A stretch of 64,000 nucleotides of DNA from Streptomyces rimosus (GTDB lineage Bacteria; Actinomycetota; Actinomycetes; Streptomycetales; Streptomycetaceae): NCBI RefSeq assembly GCF_008704655.1, contig NZ_CP023688.1, positions 7,570,501 through 7,634,500 of the forward strand, given 5' to 3'. The notes below the pieces were generated by a model that searched no databases, was not told the origin of the DNA, and worked only from the letters and a program-made list of their open reading frames with translations. This document shows, one piece after another, positions 24,740 to 34,197 of the stretch. The position numbers and the translations under genes were made by a program. Within the stretch, counting starts at the first letter, position 1; every line of letters starts with the position of its first letter.

Positions 24740-25648
24740 ATGTCCGAACCGACCGGTGCCGCCCGCCGTCGCGGGCCCTTCAAGGTCGGGGACCAGGTCC
24801 AGCTCACCGACCCCAAGGGACGCCACTACACGTTCACGCTCGAAGAGGGCAAGAGCTTCCACACCCACAAGGGAGCCTTCCCCCACGACGAGCTGATCGG
24901 TGCTCCCGAGGGCAGTGTTGTCCGTACCACCGGGAACGTCGCCTACCTCGCGCTGCGCCCGCTGCTCCCCGACTACGTCCTGTCCATGCCCCGCGGCGCC
25001 GCCGTGGTCTACCCCAAGGACGCGGGGCAGATCCTGGCGATGGCCGACATCTTCCCCGGCGCGCGCGTCGTCGAGGCGGGGGTGGGTTCCGGGTCGCTCA
25101 GCAGCTTCCTGCTGCGCGCCATCGGCGACCAGGGCATGCTGCACAGCTACGAGCGGCGCGCCGACTTCGCCGAGATCGCCACGCAGAACGTCGAGCGGTA
25201 CTTCGGCGGTCCGCACCCGGCGTGGACGCTCACCGTCGGTGATCTCCAGGACAACCTCTCGGACACGGACGTGGACCGGGTCATCCTGGACATGCTCGCC
25301 CCCTGGGAGTGCCTGGAGGCCGTCTCCAAGGCGCTCGTCCCGGGCGGCATCCTGTGCGCGTACGTGGCCACCACGACGCAGCTGGCCCGTACGGTCGAGG
25401 CCATCCGCGAGCACGGCACCTTCAACGAGCCGTCGGCCTGGGAGACCATGGTCCGCACCTGGCACGTGGAGGGCCTGGCCGTCCGCCCCGACCACCGCAT
25501 GATCGGCCACACCGGCTTCCTGCTCACCGCCCGCCGCCTCGCGGACGGCGTCGAGCCGCCGCTGCGCCGGCGCCGCCCGGCGAAGGGCGCGTACGGCGAG
25601 GACTACTCCGGTCCCGGCAGCTCCAGCGGGGGCGCGGAGCGCGGCTGA
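24740..25648 (+). CDS. trmI: tRNA (adenine-58-N1)-methyltransferase
   Basis: This 302-aa enzyme methylates A58 of tRNA in the T-loop using AdoMet. It has an N-terminal beta domain (GPFKVGDQVQLTDPKGRHYTFTL, about 12-75), a Rossmann fold with VVEAGVGSGSLSSFLLRAIG as motif I, and VDRVILDMLAPWECLEAV as the active-site motif. The length and order match the actinobacterial TrmI family, which forms tetramers. The ATG at 24740 is read from an apparently leaderless mRNA. A strong hairpin follows the stop. In actinobacteria trmI commonly stands next to the proteasome genes, as here. Confidence 0.95.
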   Translation: MSEPTGAARRRGPFKVGDQVQLTDPKGRHYTFTLEEGKSFHTHKGAFPHDELIGAPEGSVVRTTGNVAYLALRPLLPDYVLSMPRGAAVVYPKDAGQILAMADIFPGARVVEAGVGSGSLSSFLLRAIGDQGMLHSYERRADFAEIATQNVERYFGGPHPAWTLTVGDLQDNLSDTDVDRVILDMLAPWECLEAVSKALVPGGILCAYVATTTQLARTVEAIREHGTFNEPSAWETMVRTWHVEGLAVRPDHRMIGHTGFLLTARRLADGVEPPLRRRRPAKGAYGEDYSGPGSSSGGAERG

Positions 25649-25678
25649 CGCGCCCCGTACGCACCACCCGAACCAACC

Positions 25679-25724
25679 GGCGCCGCCGATGAGTTCCCGG
25701 CCCATGGGAACCGTCGGCGGCGCC
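25679..25724 (+). terminator. trmI terminator
   Basis: GGCGCCGCCGA (25679-25689) pairs perfectly with TCGGCGGCGCC (25714-25724). An inner GTTCCC-GGCCCAT-GGGAAC stem extends the hairpin, and CGCTTCGTTC follows. Confidence 0.8.
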
Positions 25725-25832
25725 GCTTCGTTCAGGGGGCGGAAGCCCCGCCCGGGTGTTCCCCGGCGCCCCGCCCTGTGGAACGATGCTGGGCACTCCC
25801 ACCGCCACAGCTCTTCACAGGAGTTACCCCGC

Positions 25833-26420
25833 GTGCAGCTCTCGGCAGGCCAGGACCTCCCGCACACCCGCACTCGCGCCCTGCACTGGCTCGCCACCGC
25901 CGCCGCCCTCGCGGCGGCCGTCGCGACCGCTTCCTTCGTCCAGCCGCCCGATGCCACGGCCACCACCGACGCCGCCTCCGGCGCCCGCGCGGCCGCCGTC
26001 GGCCCGGCCCCCGATCCGCACGCCGCCAGGTATCCGGTCGACTGCGGCCCCAACCGCCTCGACGTGGTCGACAGCGCCACCGGCGACCTCGACGGCGACG
26101 GCAGCCCGGAGACCGTCGCCGTGGTCCGCTGCCACACCGAGACGGGCACCCCTCCCAGCGGCGTGTACGTCCTGGCCCGCCCCGCTACGGGCAAGGGCGC
26201 CCCGCGGGTCGCCGCGACCCTCCTGGCGCCCGCACAGCAGCGCAGCGTCGAGGGCTTCGCCGTACGCGGCGGTGCGGTCACCGCGACCCTGCTGGGCTAC
26301 TCCACGACCGATGTGCCGCGCTGCTGCCCGGACGTCCGCGCGCGGACCAAGTGGCAATGGAAAGGCGGGAAGTTCGTCCAGAGCGAACTTCCCGCCTCCT
26401 CCGACACCGCCGGTGTGTGA
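25833..26420 (+). CDS. Secreted hypothetical protein
   Basis: This 195-aa protein has a Sec-type signal peptide (about residues 12-42: basic RTR, then a long Ala/Leu core and an AxA-like end). The mature part starts with an acidic DLDGDGSPETVAVVRC segment resembling FG-GAP/calcium-binding repeats. It contains four Cys, including a CC pair in DVPRCCPDVRARTKW, so disulphides are likely. The GTG at 25833 has AGGAG 9 nt upstream; the frame is open further upstream but crosses the trmI terminator. I do not recognise a named family. Its 3' end carries a perfect inverted repeat that may terminate the convergent ferredoxin gene. Confidence 0.8.
   Translation: MQLSAGQDLPHTRTRALHWLATAAALAAAVATASFVQPPDATATTDAASGARAAAVGPAPDPHAARYPVDCGPNRLDVVDSATGDLDGDGSPETVAVVRCHTETGTPPSGVYVLARPATGKGAPRVAATLLAPAQQRSVEGFAVRGGAVTATLLGYSTTDVPRCCPDVRARTKWQWKGGKFVQSELPASSDTAGV
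26363..26397 (-). terminator. Coding-embedded hairpin, likely ferredoxin terminator
   Basis: AGGCGGGAAGTTCG and its perfect complement (14-bp stem, 7-nt loop) lie within the last codons of the secreted-protein gene, 38 bp beyond the ferredoxin stop. On the minus strand it is followed by TTTCCATT, suiting termination of the ferredoxin transcript. Confidence 0.65.
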
Positions 26421-26435
26421 TCGGTCACACTGCGT

Positions 26436-26723
26436 CTACTTCGCGTCCGGTCCGTAGACCTCCACCCGGTCCGAGACGCGGCGTACGTGGATACAGTCGC
26501 CCGGGCACTCCTTCGCGGAGTCCCGTACGTCATTGAGCAGCGGCAGGGGTACGGGGGTGGTGGCCCCCTTCTCCTGGAGCAGCTCGTCGTCGGCGCTCTT
26601 CACATAGGCCAGACCGTCGATGTCGAGTTCGAAGACCTCCGGCGCGTACTGCGCACAGATGCCGTCGCCGGTGCAGAGGTCCTGGTCGATCCAGACCTCC
26701 AGTGCTTCGTCCTGCGCCGTCAT
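26436..26723 (-). CDS. Single-cluster ferredoxin
   Basis: This 95-aa electron carrier has the actinobacterial small-ferredoxin pattern: D-x-x-x-C-x5-C in DQDLCTGDGICAQYAPEVFEL and a C-terminal CPGDCIHV. The first loop has C-x5-C, as in 3Fe-4S or 4Fe-4S ferredoxins that serve cytochromes P450 and other redox enzymes. It has an acidic surface and no signal peptide. It is convergent with the secreted-protein gene (15 bp apart) and divergent from arc. The redox partner is unknown. Confidence 0.9.
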   Translation of the reverse strand: MTAQDEALEVWIDQDLCTGDGICAQYAPEVFELDIDGLAYVKSADDELLQEKGATTPVPLPLLNDVRDSAKECPGDCIHVRRVSDRVEVYGPDAK

Positions 26724-26898
26724 CTCGCCTGCCGTTCCTGCGTACGTGAATCAAATGGGGCCCACCCTGACGGGTGTTGACCGTCTCGACGATACAACCG
26801 TCCGCTTTCTGATGTTGTTGGGTGGGTATCCCCCTGAGGTGAGGACGTGCGCAAGGGTGAAGATCGGACACGCCCCGACAGTCTTTTCGATCTAGGGG

Positions 26899-26926
26899 TT
26901 TCAACCTGCACCGGCCCAGGTAGGGT
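26899..26926 (+). promoter_or_regulatory. Putative arc promoter
   Basis: TTTCAA (26899-26904) and TAGGGT (26921-26926) are 16 bp apart and give a leader of about 30 nt before the GTG at 26965. Confidence 0.4.
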
Positions 26927-26964
26927 CAGGAAGCGTCCAGCTCCCCTTGGAGGAGGTGAGGACC

Positions 26965-28731
26965 GTGGCAGCCCACGACGACGACATCAACCGCGGCATC
27001 CGGCCGGGGCGGGGGTCTGACGACCCTGCCGGCCAGGTTGCCTATCTCGAGCAGGAGATCGCCGTCCTGCGACGCAAGCTCGCCGACTCTCCGCGTCACA
27101 CGAGGATTCTCGAAGAGCGGATCGTCGAGCTGCAGACCAACCTGGCCGGCGTTTCGGCACAGAACGAGCGACTCGCCAACACGCTGCGCGAGGCGCGCGA
27201 CCAGATCGTCGCCCTCAAGGAAGAGGTCGACCGGCTGGCGCAGCCGCCGGCCGGCTTCGGCGTCTTCCTGCAAGCGAACGAGGACGGCACGGCCGACATC
27301 TTCACCGGAGGCCGAAAACTCCGCGTGAACGTCAGCCCGAGCGTCGACCTCGACGAGCTGCGGCGTGGCCAGGAGGTCATGCTCAATGAGGCGCTCAACG
27401 TGGTCGAGGCCATGGAGTACGAGAACGCCGGGGACATCGTCACCCTCAAGGAGATCCTGGAGGACGGCGAGCGCGCCCTGGTGATCGGGCACACCGACGA
27501 GGAGCGGGTGGTGAGGCTCGCCGAGCCGCTGCTGGACATCACCATCCGCCCCGGCGACGCCCTGCTCCTGGAGCCGCGCTCCGGCTACGTCTACGAGGTC
27601 ATCCCGAAGAGCGAGGTCGAAGAGCTCGTCCTCGAAGAGGTCCCGGACATCGACTACACGAAGATCGGCGGTCTGAGCGGTCAGATCGAACTGATCCGCG
27701 ACGCGGTCGAGCTCCCGTATCTGTATCCGGACCTCTTCAAGGAGCACGAACTGCGCCCGCCCAAGGGTGTGTTGCTCTACGGGCCGCCCGGCTGCGGCAA
27801 GACGCTGATCGCCAAGGCGGTCGCCAACTCGCTCGCCAAGAAGGTCGCGGAGGTGACCGGCAAGCCCGCGGGGAAGAGCTTCTTCCTCAACATCAAGGGC
27901 CCCGAGCTGCTGAACAAGTACGTCGGCGAGACCGAGCGGCACATCCGCCTGGTCTTCCAGCGGGCCCGGGAGAAGGCGAGCGAGGGCACCCCCGTCATCG
28001 TCTTCTTCGACGAGATGGACTCCCTCTTCCGCACCCGCGGATCCGGGGTCAGCTCGGACGTGGAGAACACCATCGTCCCGCAGCTGCTCTCCGAGATCGA
28101 CGGTGTGGAGGGCCTGGAGAACGTCATCGTCATCGGCGCCTCCAACCGTGAGGACATGATCGACCCGGCGATCCTGCGCCCCGGCCGCCTGGACGTCAAG
28201 ATCAAGATCGAGCGTCCGGACGCCGAGGCCGCCAAGGACATCTTCTCGAAGTACCTCACCGAGCGCCTGCCGCTGCACGCCGACGACCTCGGCGAGCACG
28301 GCGGAGTCCGCTCGGCCGCGGTCAGCGCGATGATCCAGTCGGTCGTCGAGCAGATGTACGCGGAGTCCGAGGAGAACCGCTTCCTTGAGGTCACCTACGC
28401 CAACGGTGACAAGGAAGTTCTCTATTTCAAGGACTTCAACTCCGGTGCGATGATCGAAAACATCGTCGGCCGCGCGAAGAAGATGGCCATCAAGGCATTC
28501 CTCGAACACAACCAGAAGGGTCTGCGCGTCTCCCACCTGCTCCAGGCATGCGTGGACGAGTTCAAGGAGAACGAGGACCTGCCCAACACCACCAACCCGG
28601 ACGACTGGGCCCGCATCTCCGGCAAGAAGGGCGAGCGGATCGTCTACATCCGCACCCTGGTCACCGGCAAGCAGGGCGCGGACACCGGCCGCTCCATCGA
28701 CACGGTGGCGAATACCGGCCAATACCTGTAA
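26965..28731 (+). CDS. arc: Proteasome-activating AAA+ ATPase (ARC/Mpa)
   Basis: This 588-aa ring ATPase recognises Pup with its N-terminal coiled coil and threads pupylated proteins into the 20S proteasome. It shows a coiled coil at about 20-80 ([18 protein letters not shown] onward), tandem OB folds to about 220, Walker A GPPGCGKT at 273-280, Walker [10 protein letters not shown] near 345-353, and sensor/arginine-finger region [17 protein letters not shown]. The C-terminus TGQYL, with a penultimate Tyr, is the docking tail for the alpha ring. The GTG at 26965 is preceded by GGAGGAGGTGAGG. It is the first gene of the arc-dop-pup-prcB-prcA block, followed by its own hairpin. Confidence 0.97.
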   Translation: MAAHDDDINRGIRPGRGSDDPAGQVAYLEQEIAVLRRKLADSPRHTRILEERIVELQTNLAGVSAQNERLANTLREARDQIVALKEEVDRLAQPPAGFGVFLQANEDGTADIFTGGRKLRVNVSPSVDLDELRRGQEVMLNEALNVVEAMEYENAGDIVTLKEILEDGERALVIGHTDEERVVRLAEPLLDITIRPGDALLLEPRSGYVYEVIPKSEVEELVLEEVPDIDYTKIGGLSGQIELIRDAVELPYLYPDLFKEHELRPPKGVLLYGPPGCGKTLIAKAVANSLAKKVAEVTGKPAGKSFFLNIKGPELLNKYVGETERHIRLVFQRAREKASEGTPVIVFFDEMDSLFRTRGSGVSSDVENTIVPQLLSEIDGVEGLENVIVIGASNREDMIDPAILRPGRLDVKIKIERPDAEAAKDIFSKYLTERLPLHADDLGEHGGVRSAAVSAMIQSVVEQMYAESEENRFLEVTYANGDKEVLYFKDFNSGAMIENIVGRAKKMAIKAFLEHNQKGLRVSHLLQACVDEFKENEDLPNTTNPDDWARISGKKGERIVYIRTLVTGKQGADTGRSIDTVANTGQYL

Positions 28732-28740
28732 CACCGCCGA

Positions 28741-28778
28741 CCGGCTGCGGATGTCCTGCACGGGGCGTCCGCAGCCGG
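28741..28778 (+). terminator. Hairpin after arc
   Basis: CCGGCTGCGGA (28741-28751) pairs perfectly with TCCGCAGCCGG (28768-28778), and ACGCATTT follows. A TAGGCT at 28888-28893 further on may start a separate dop transcript. Confidence 0.6.
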
Positions 28779-29007
28779 ACGCATTTCCGGGGCCGCGGGG
28801 GTGATCCCCGGAAGGCGGCGACGGAGCAGGTGAAAACCGGACTGGAGCAATGACTGTAATGATCTCCCCACCGCCGCAAAGGCGTTCTAGGCTCTTCGGT
28901 ACCGCCGCGTCGCGCACTGCGGAAGCGGGGGCCGCACACGGACCGGAAGCGCAGCGGTACTTGAGCGCCGACCCCATCCGGGGGCGCCGCCGGGCAAGGA
29001 GGGCCGC

Positions 29008-30519
29008 ATGACCGTACGGCGAGTAATGGGAATCGAGACGGAGTACGGGATCTCCGTCCCCGGCCACCCGAACGCCAATGCCATGCTCACCTCGTCCCAG
29101 GTCGTCAACGCCTACGCGGCGGCGATGCACCGGGCGCGACGCGCCCGCTGGGACTTCGAGGAGGAGAACCCGCTGCGGGACGCCCGAGGCTTCGACCTCG
29201 CCCGCGAGAACGCCGACGCCAGCCAGCTCACCGACGAGGACATCGGGCTGGCCAACGTGATCCTGACCAACGGGGCACGCCTGTACGTCGACCACGCGCA
29301 TCCGGAGTACAGCTCGCCGGAGGTCACCAACCCGCGCGACGCGGTGCTCTGGGACAAGGCCGGTGAGCGCATCATGGCCGAGGCCGCCGAGCGCGCGGCC
29401 CAGGTCCCCGGCGCCCAGCCCATCCACCTGTACAAGAACAACACCGACAACAAGGGCGCCTCCTACGGCACGCACGAGAACTACCTGATGAAGCGGGAGA
29501 CGCCGTTCTCGGACATCGTGCGCCACCTGACGCCCTTCTTCGTCTCCCGCCAGGTCTTCGCCGGCGCGGGCCGGGTCGGCATCGGCCAGGACGGCCACGA
29601 GCACGGCTTCCAGATCAGTCAGCGCGCCGACTATTTCGAGGTCGAGGTCGGCTTGGAGACCACGCTCAAGCGCCCCATCATCAACACCCGCGACGAGCCG
29701 CACTCGGACGCGGAGAAGTACCGCCGGCTGCATGTGATCATCGGGGACGCGAACCTCTCCGAGATCTCCACCTATCTCAAGCTGGGCACCACGGCACTGG
29801 TCCTGTCCATGATCGAGGACGGCTTCATCGCCGTGGACCTCGCCGTCGACCAGCCCGTACGCACCCTTCACCAGGTCTCCCACGACCCGACGCTGCGGCA
29901 CCTGATCACGCTGCGCAGCGGCCGCACGCTGACCGCCGTACAACTCCAGATGGAGTACTTCGAGCTGGCGCGCAAGTACGTGGAGGACCGGCTCGGCGCG
30001 GACGCCGACGAGCAGACCAAGGACGTCCTGGCCCGCTGGGAGGACGTGCTGGGGCGCCTGGAGCACGACCCGATGAGCCTGTCCGGCGAGCTGGACTGGG
30101 TGGCCAAGCGGGAGCTGATGGAGGGCTACCGGCGCCGGGACGGCGTGGAGTGGGACGCGCCCCGGCTGCACCTGGTCGACCTGCAGTACGCCGACGTACG
30201 GCCCGACAAGGGCCTGTACAACCGGCTGGCGGCCCGCGGCAAGATGAAGCGGCTGCTGACCGACGCCGAGGTCGCGCGGGCGGCACAGGCGCCCCCGGAG
30301 GACACCAGGGCGTACTTCCGCGGCCGCTGCCTGGAGCAGTACGCGGACGACGTGGCGGCGGCCTCCTGGGACTCGGTGATCTTCGATCTGCCGGGCCGTG
30401 ACTCTCTGCAACGGGTACCGACGCTGGAACCGCTGCGCGGCACCCGTAATCACGTCAAGGAGCTGCTCGACCGGTGCCGTACGGCCGAGGACCTGGTGCG
30501 GGTCCTTTCCGGAGGGTGA
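29008..30519 (+). CDS. dop: Pup deamidase/depupylase
   Basis: This 503-aa enzyme is related to glutamine synthetase. It converts the C-terminal Gln of Pup to Glu and also removes Pup from substrates. It has the Mg-ATP Glu of MGIETEYG (Glu10), catalytic Asp95 in [15 protein letters not shown], the Dop-specific loop (about 55-80: [18 protein letters not shown]), and [19 protein letters not shown]. The ATG at 29008 has AAGGAGG upstream. It is needed here because the encoded Pup ends in Gln. It lies between arc and pup in the standard actinobacterial order and is a paralogue of pafA, 5 kb downstream. Confidence 0.97.
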   Translation: MTVRRVMGIETEYGISVPGHPNANAMLTSSQVVNAYAAAMHRARRARWDFEEENPLRDARGFDLARENADASQLTDEDIGLANVILTNGARLYVDHAHPEYSSPEVTNPRDAVLWDKAGERIMAEAAERAAQVPGAQPIHLYKNNTDNKGASYGTHENYLMKRETPFSDIVRHLTPFFVSRQVFAGAGRVGIGQDGHEHGFQISQRADYFEVEVGLETTLKRPIINTRDEPHSDAEKYRRLHVIIGDANLSEISTYLKLGTTALVLSMIEDGFIAVDLAVDQPVRTLHQVSHDPTLRHLITLRSGRTLTAVQLQMEYFELARKYVEDRLGADADEQTKDVLARWEDVLGRLEHDPMSLSGELDWVAKRELMEGYRRRDGVEWDAPRLHLVDLQYADVRPDKGLYNRLAARGKMKRLLTDAEVARAAQAPPEDTRAYFRGRCLEQYADDVAAASWDSVIFDLPGRDSLQRVPTLEPLRGTRNHVKELLDRCRTAEDLVRVLSGG

Positions 30520-30523
30520 CCGG

Positions 30524-30552
30524 AGCCCCGATCGGGCACCCGATCCGGGGCT
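30524..30552 (+). terminator. Hairpin after dop
   Basis: AGCCCCGATCGGG and CCCGATCCGGGGCT form a stem with one bulged base directly after the dop stop codon. It may attenuate read-through into pup. Confidence 0.55.
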
Positions 30553-30623
30553 AAAGGTTGCCCTGGCGGGAATCATCGGGGTGACTCCCGGACGTTGCAC
30601 GAAGACGACGAAGAGCAGGGCCG

Positions 30624-30650
30624 ATGTCAGACCTTGCTTGTAGGGTCTGA
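30624..30650 (+). promoter_or_regulatory. Putative pup promoter with damage-box-like element and dyad
   Basis: ATGTCAGAC (30624-30632), 8 nt, then TAGGGT (30641-30646) has the spacing of PafBC-type promoters but matches only 6 of 9 box positions (core TGTCAG). The same bases form an inverted repeat, TCAGACC (30627-30633) with GGTCTGA (30644-30650), spanning the -10 box. Confidence 0.4.
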
Positions 30651-30696
30651 TCTTGACAGTCACATCGAGCGGGGCGAACCGAGCGGGGTGAGGGAC

Positions 30697-30915
30697 ATGG
30701 CGACCAAGGACACCGGCGGCGGACAGCAGAAGGCGACGCGTTCGACCGAAGAGGTCGAGGAGCAGTCGCAGGACGCGCAGGCCGCGGACGATCTCAAGGA
30801 ACGGCAGGAAAAGCTGTCGGACGACGTCGACTCCGTCCTGGACGAGATCGACGACGTGCTGGAGGAGAACGCCGAGGACTTCGTGCGGAGCTTCGTGCAA
30901 AAGGGCGGACAGTAA
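30697..30915 (+). CDS. pup: Prokaryotic ubiquitin-like protein Pup
   Basis: This 72-aa, highly acidic, largely disordered modifier is attached to lysines of target proteins and marks them for the proteasome. It has a Gln-rich N-terminus (GGGQQKATRSTEE), a helical Arc-binding region (DDLKERQEKLSDDVDSVLDEIDDVLEEN split over residues 31-58), and the conserved end FVRSFVQKGGQ. The last residue is Gln, so Dop must deamidate it before PafA can ligate it. The ATG at 30697 follows a G-rich ribosome site. Dop, PafA, Arc and PrcBA are all in this window. Confidence 0.97.
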   Translation: MATKDTGGGQQKATRSTEEVEEQSQDAQAADDLKERQEKLSDDVDSVLDEIDDVLEENAEDFVRSFVQKGGQ

Positions 30916-31127
30916 GGCACGTGCCGGTTTCCGTCGGCGACGGGCGCGGGTCCGCGGGCGCGGTGGCACACCGGCCGCGTACGCCCCGTACGAGAACCGC
31001 CCCGACGGGCTCCGGTCCCGGCCCCGGGAGTGTGTGGCCGCGCAGGCTGCCGCGCGCTTCCGGTGCCGTTCGAGCGCGCTCGGCGAGCGCGTGCGCACAG
31101 GCCGCGCCGGGCGCGGGCCGCACGTGC

Positions 31128-31314
31128 GGGGGAGCCGGGGGCGAGGGCTGCCGCAGCCGTCGTCCCGTCCGTTCCCGCGTGCATGTGGATCACGGCCCCA
31201 GGACAGGTAAGGTCCGGGAACGTACTGTGCTTCAGCTGCAACGCAGCGCTGGGCCAATTCAAGGATCGGCCGGACGTCTTGGGGCGGGCGGCCGATATAT
31301 CCGGAAGGAAACGT
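31128..31314 (+). pseudogene. Remnant of an endonuclease VII-like HNH gene
   Basis: One frame reads [14 protein letters not shown] and the next frame continues [25 protein letters not shown]. Together these match the core of recombination endonuclease VII proteins (HVDH..TG.VRG.LC..CN..LG...D). One base too many near 31218-31221 splits them. No convincing zinc CxxC pair or start is visible upstream, where about 200 bp (30916-31127) look decayed. The second frame runs without a stop into the prcB start. From memory, intact endonuclease VII genes occupy this slot between pup and prcB in other Streptomyces. Confidence 0.6.
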
Positions 31315-32160
31315 GTGGAAGCCAACACTCGTAGCACCGGGCGTCTACCAGCGGCCTTCCTGACGCCCGGGTCCTCGTCGTTCATGGATTTCCTCGGGGA
31401 GCACTCGCCGGAGCTGCTGCCGGGCCGCCGGCCGCCGCTGCCCGTGCAGGGCGCCGTCGAGGCGCCGCACGGCACGACGATCGTGGCGGCGTCCTTCCCC
31501 GGCGGCGTGGTGCTCGCCGGTGACCGCCGCGCGACGATGGGCAACGTCATCGCGCAGCGCGACATCGAGAAGGTCTTCCCCGCCGACGAGTACTCGGCCG
31601 TCGGCATCGCCGGTACGGCCGGTCTCGCCGTCGAGATGGTCAAGCTCTTCCAGCTGGAGCTGGAGCACTTCGAGAAGGTCGAGGGCGCCCAACTCTCCCT
31701 GGAGGGCAAGGCGAACCGCCTGTCGACGATGATCCGCAGCAACCTCGGCATGGCCATGCAGGGCCTGGCCGTGGTGCCGCTGTTCGCCGGCTGGGACGTG
31801 GACCGCGCGAAGGGCCGCATCTTCTCGTACGACGTGACCGGCGGGCGCTCGGAGGAGCACGGCTTCGCGGCGACGGGCTCCGGCTCGCTCTTCGCCCGCG
31901 GCGCCCTCAAGAAGCTCTACCGCGACGACCTCACGGAGAACCAGGCCGCCACGGCCGTCGTGCAGGCGCTGTACGACGCCGCCGACGACGACTCGGCGAC
32001 CGGCGGCCCCGACCTGGCGCGCCGGATCTACCCGATCGTCACGGTCATCACCGAGGAGGGCTTCAAGCGGTTCACCGAGGCCGAGGTGTCGGAGATCGCC
32101 CGCGCCATCCACGAGCGCCGGATGGAAGAGCCCGACGGCCCGCGCGCCGCGCTGCTCTGA
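31315..32160 (+). CDS. prcB: 20S proteasome beta subunit
   Basis: This 281-aa precursor is processed to leave Thr54 as nucleophile ([26 protein letters not shown]). The 53-residue propeptide (with [16 protein letters not shown]) aids assembly. Conserved beta-subunit features include [41 protein letters not shown] and [16 protein letters not shown]. The GTG at 31315 has GGAAGGAAA upstream. Fourteen subunits form the inner rings of the chamber. It is separated from prcA by 64 bp and co-directional, as in all actinobacterial loci. Confidence 0.96.
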   Translation: MEANTRSTGRLPAAFLTPGSSSFMDFLGEHSPELLPGRRPPLPVQGAVEAPHGTTIVAASFPGGVVLAGDRRATMGNVIAQRDIEKVFPADEYSAVGIAGTAGLAVEMVKLFQLELEHFEKVEGAQLSLEGKANRLSTMIRSNLGMAMQGLAVVPLFAGWDVDRAKGRIFSYDVTGGRSEEHGFAATGSGSLFARGALKKLYRDDLTENQAATAVVQALYDAADDDSATGGPDLARRIYPIVTVITEEGFKRFTEAEVSEIARAIHERRMEEPDGPRAALL

Positions 32161-32224
32161 GGACGGGAAGTCCGCCATGCATGCGCCACTGAGAGAGTCA
32201 TTGACAGAAAGGGACGGATAGCCG

Positions 32225-33010
32225 GTGTCGACGCCGTTCTATGTCTCACCCCAGCAGGCCATGGCCGACCGCGCCGAGTACGCCCGCAAGGGCATCGCGC
32301 GCGGCCGCAGCGTCGTGGTGCTGCAGTATGCCGACGGCGTGGTCTTCGTCGCCGAGAACCCGTCCCGCGCCCTGCACAAGGTCAGCGAGATCTACGACCG
32401 GATCGCCTTCGCCGCGGTCGGCAAGTACAACGAGTTCGAGAACCTGCGCATCGGCGGCGTGCGCTACGCCGACCTGCGCGGCTATACCTACGACCGCGCG
32501 GACGTGACCGCGCGCGGCCTCGCCAATGTCTACGCCCAGACCCTCGGCACGATCTTCTCCAGCGCCGCCGAGAAGCCGTACGAGGTCGAACTGATCGTCG
32601 CGGAGGTGGGCAACGCCCCCGAGGACGACCAGATCTACCGTCTGCCGCACGACGGATCGATCGTGGACGAGCACGGCTCGGTCGCGGTCGGCGGCAACGC
32701 CGATCAGATCAGCAGCTACCTCGATCAGCGGCACCGCGACGGCATGACGCTGGGCGAGGCGCTGAAGCTGGCCGTCGAGTCGCTCTCGCGCGACAACAAC
32801 GGCGGTGAACGCACCCTGACCGCCGAGCAGTTGGAGGTCGCCACCCTCGACCGCACGCGCCCGCAGCAGCGCAAGTTCAAGCGCATCCTGGGCCGTCAGC
32901 TCTCCCGGCTGCTGGAGGAGAACGGCGCCGCGGTGTCCGCGGAGGGCTCCGAGGGGGCCGCGGACGAGGCGTCGGGCTCCGAGGACACGTCCGGCTCCGA
33001 GAGCTCGTAA
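32225..33010 (+). CDS. prcA: 20S proteasome alpha subunit
   Basis: This 261-aa outer-ring subunit gates the chamber. It has the N-terminal gating segment [27 protein letters not shown], the alpha-type fold ([46 protein letters not shown] split over residues 30-75), and [21 protein letters not shown] Ser/Glu/Ala-rich acidic tail follows from about 230. The pocket it forms accepts the QYL tail of Arc. It starts at a GTG after a purine-rich site and ends at a strong bidirectional terminator facing the LacI-type gene. Confidence 0.96.
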   Translation: MSTPFYVSPQQAMADRAEYARKGIARGRSVVVLQYADGVVFVAENPSRALHKVSEIYDRIAFAAVGKYNEFENLRIGGVRYADLRGYTYDRADVTARGLANVYAQTLGTIFSSAAEKPYEVELIVAEVGNAPEDDQIYRLPHDGSIVDEHGSVAVGGNADQISSYLDQRHRDGMTLGEALKLAVESLSRDNNGGERTLTAEQLEVATLDRTRPQQRKFKRILGRQLSRLLEENGAAVSAEGSEGAADEASGSEDTSGSESS

Positions 33011-33032
33011 CCGGGGCGCACACGGGCAGCTA

Positions 33033-33064
33033 CGCGCCCCGGCGGGACGACCCGCCGGGGCGCG
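33033..33064. terminator. Bidirectional terminator between prcA and the LacI gene
   Basis: A perfect 14-bp stem (CGCGCCCCGGCGGG and its complement) with an ACGA loop lies between the convergent genes. Confidence 0.85.
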
Positions 33065-33091
33065 CCGCGTTGTGCGGGCCGGGGCGTACCC

Positions 33092-34138
33092 CTACGGCAC
33101 CGGCCCTGTGGAGCCCCGTACGACCAGTTCCACCGGCAGGCTGACCGGCGCGGGCGGACGGCCCTCCAGCGCGGCCATCAGGGCGTGCATGCCGGCGGCG
33201 CCGACCTCCTCGGCGGGCAGCCGGACGGTGGTCAGCTCCGGTTCCACGGCCCTGGACAGGGCCAGATCGTCGAGGCCGGTGACGGAAAGGTCCTCGGGCA
33301 CCCGCAGGCCCAGCCGGCGCGCCGCCTTGCAGGCCCCGGCCGCCACGAGGTCGTCGTCGCACAGCAGGGCGGTCGGGCGCGGGCCCGGCCCGGTCAGGGC
33401 GGCGTGGGCGGCGCGCAGGCCGCCGTCGACGCTCAGCGCGGCGGGCTCCGTACGTACCTCCGCGTCCGCGACGCCCCGTAGCGCCTCGGCGAGCGTCGCG
33501 GACCGTACGTGGAAGGTCCAGGAGTCGACGGCGGCGGCGAGGTGGGTGATGCGGCGGTGGCCGAGCCCGAGCAGGTGGGCCGCGAGGCGCCGGACGCCGT
33601 CGGCGATGTCGAGGTTGACGGTCGCGGTGGCGCCGGGGTCGTCCGGGTCACTGTCGAGCATCACCAGCGGCAGTCCCTCGCCGCGCAGCGCGGCCAGCGC
33701 GTCGGTGGCCATGGCGGCGGCGATCACGCCGTCCAGTGCGGAGCGCGCCGAGGCGAAGGGGTCGCGCGCCGGGCCGATGCCTTCGGGGGAGGGGTAGAGG
33801 ACGACGCCGAAGTCGTGGTCGGCGGCGACGCGGGCCGCCCCGGTGTAGACGCGGGCGAAGTACTCGGTGGTCAGGGCGGGCACCACGAGGAGCGCGGTGC
33901 GGGTGCGGCCCATCCGGAGGCTGCGCGCCGCGAGGTTGGGGCGGTAGCCGAGGTCGCGCGCGGCGGCGCGCACGGATTCGGCCTTGTGCGGCGAGACCCG
34001 GCCGCGCCATTTGTCGCCGAGGACGAGCGAGACGGCGGCCTGCGAGACCCCGGCGGCGCGGGCGACGTCGCGGCTGGTGACGCGGGGCCCGGCGGCGGTG
34101 CGCGGGCGTGCGGATGTCGGCTGCTCGTGGGCGGTCAC
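33092..34138 (-). CDS. LacI/GalR-family transcriptional regulator
   Basis: This 348-aa regulator has the family helix-turn-helix and hinge (VTSRDVARAAGVSQAAVSLVLGDKWRGRVS...VRAAARDLGYRPNLAARSL, about 20-75) and a periplasmic-binding-protein-like core to about 340. The GTG at 34138 has GAGGAG 9 nt upstream. It is divergent from an MFS transporter, and two identical 8-bp palindromes sit in the shared control region, which makes local repression of both genes likely. It interrupts the proteasome block between prcA and pafA. The effector, probably a sugar or the transported solute, is unknown. Confidence 0.92.
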   Translation of the reverse strand: MTAHEQPTSARPRTAAGPRVTSRDVARAAGVSQAAVSLVLGDKWRGRVSPHKAESVRAAARDLGYRPNLAARSLRMGRTRTALLVVPALTTEYFARVYTGAARVAADHDFGVVLYPSPEGIGPARDPFASARSALDGVIAAAMATDALAALRGEGLPLVMLDSDPDDPGATATVNLDIADGVRRLAAHLLGLGHRRITHLAAAVDSWTFHVRSATLAEALRGVADAEVRTEPAALSVDGGLRAAHAALTGPGPRPTALLCDDDLVAAGACKAARRLGLRVPEDLSVTGLDDLALSRAVEPELTTVRLPAEEVGAAGMHALMAALEGRPPAPVSLPVELVVRGSTGPVP

Positions 34139-34197
34139 CGGGGTCGGGCTCCTCGCGTCGGCGTCGTCGCGGTATGGACCCGCGAGACTAGGACATG

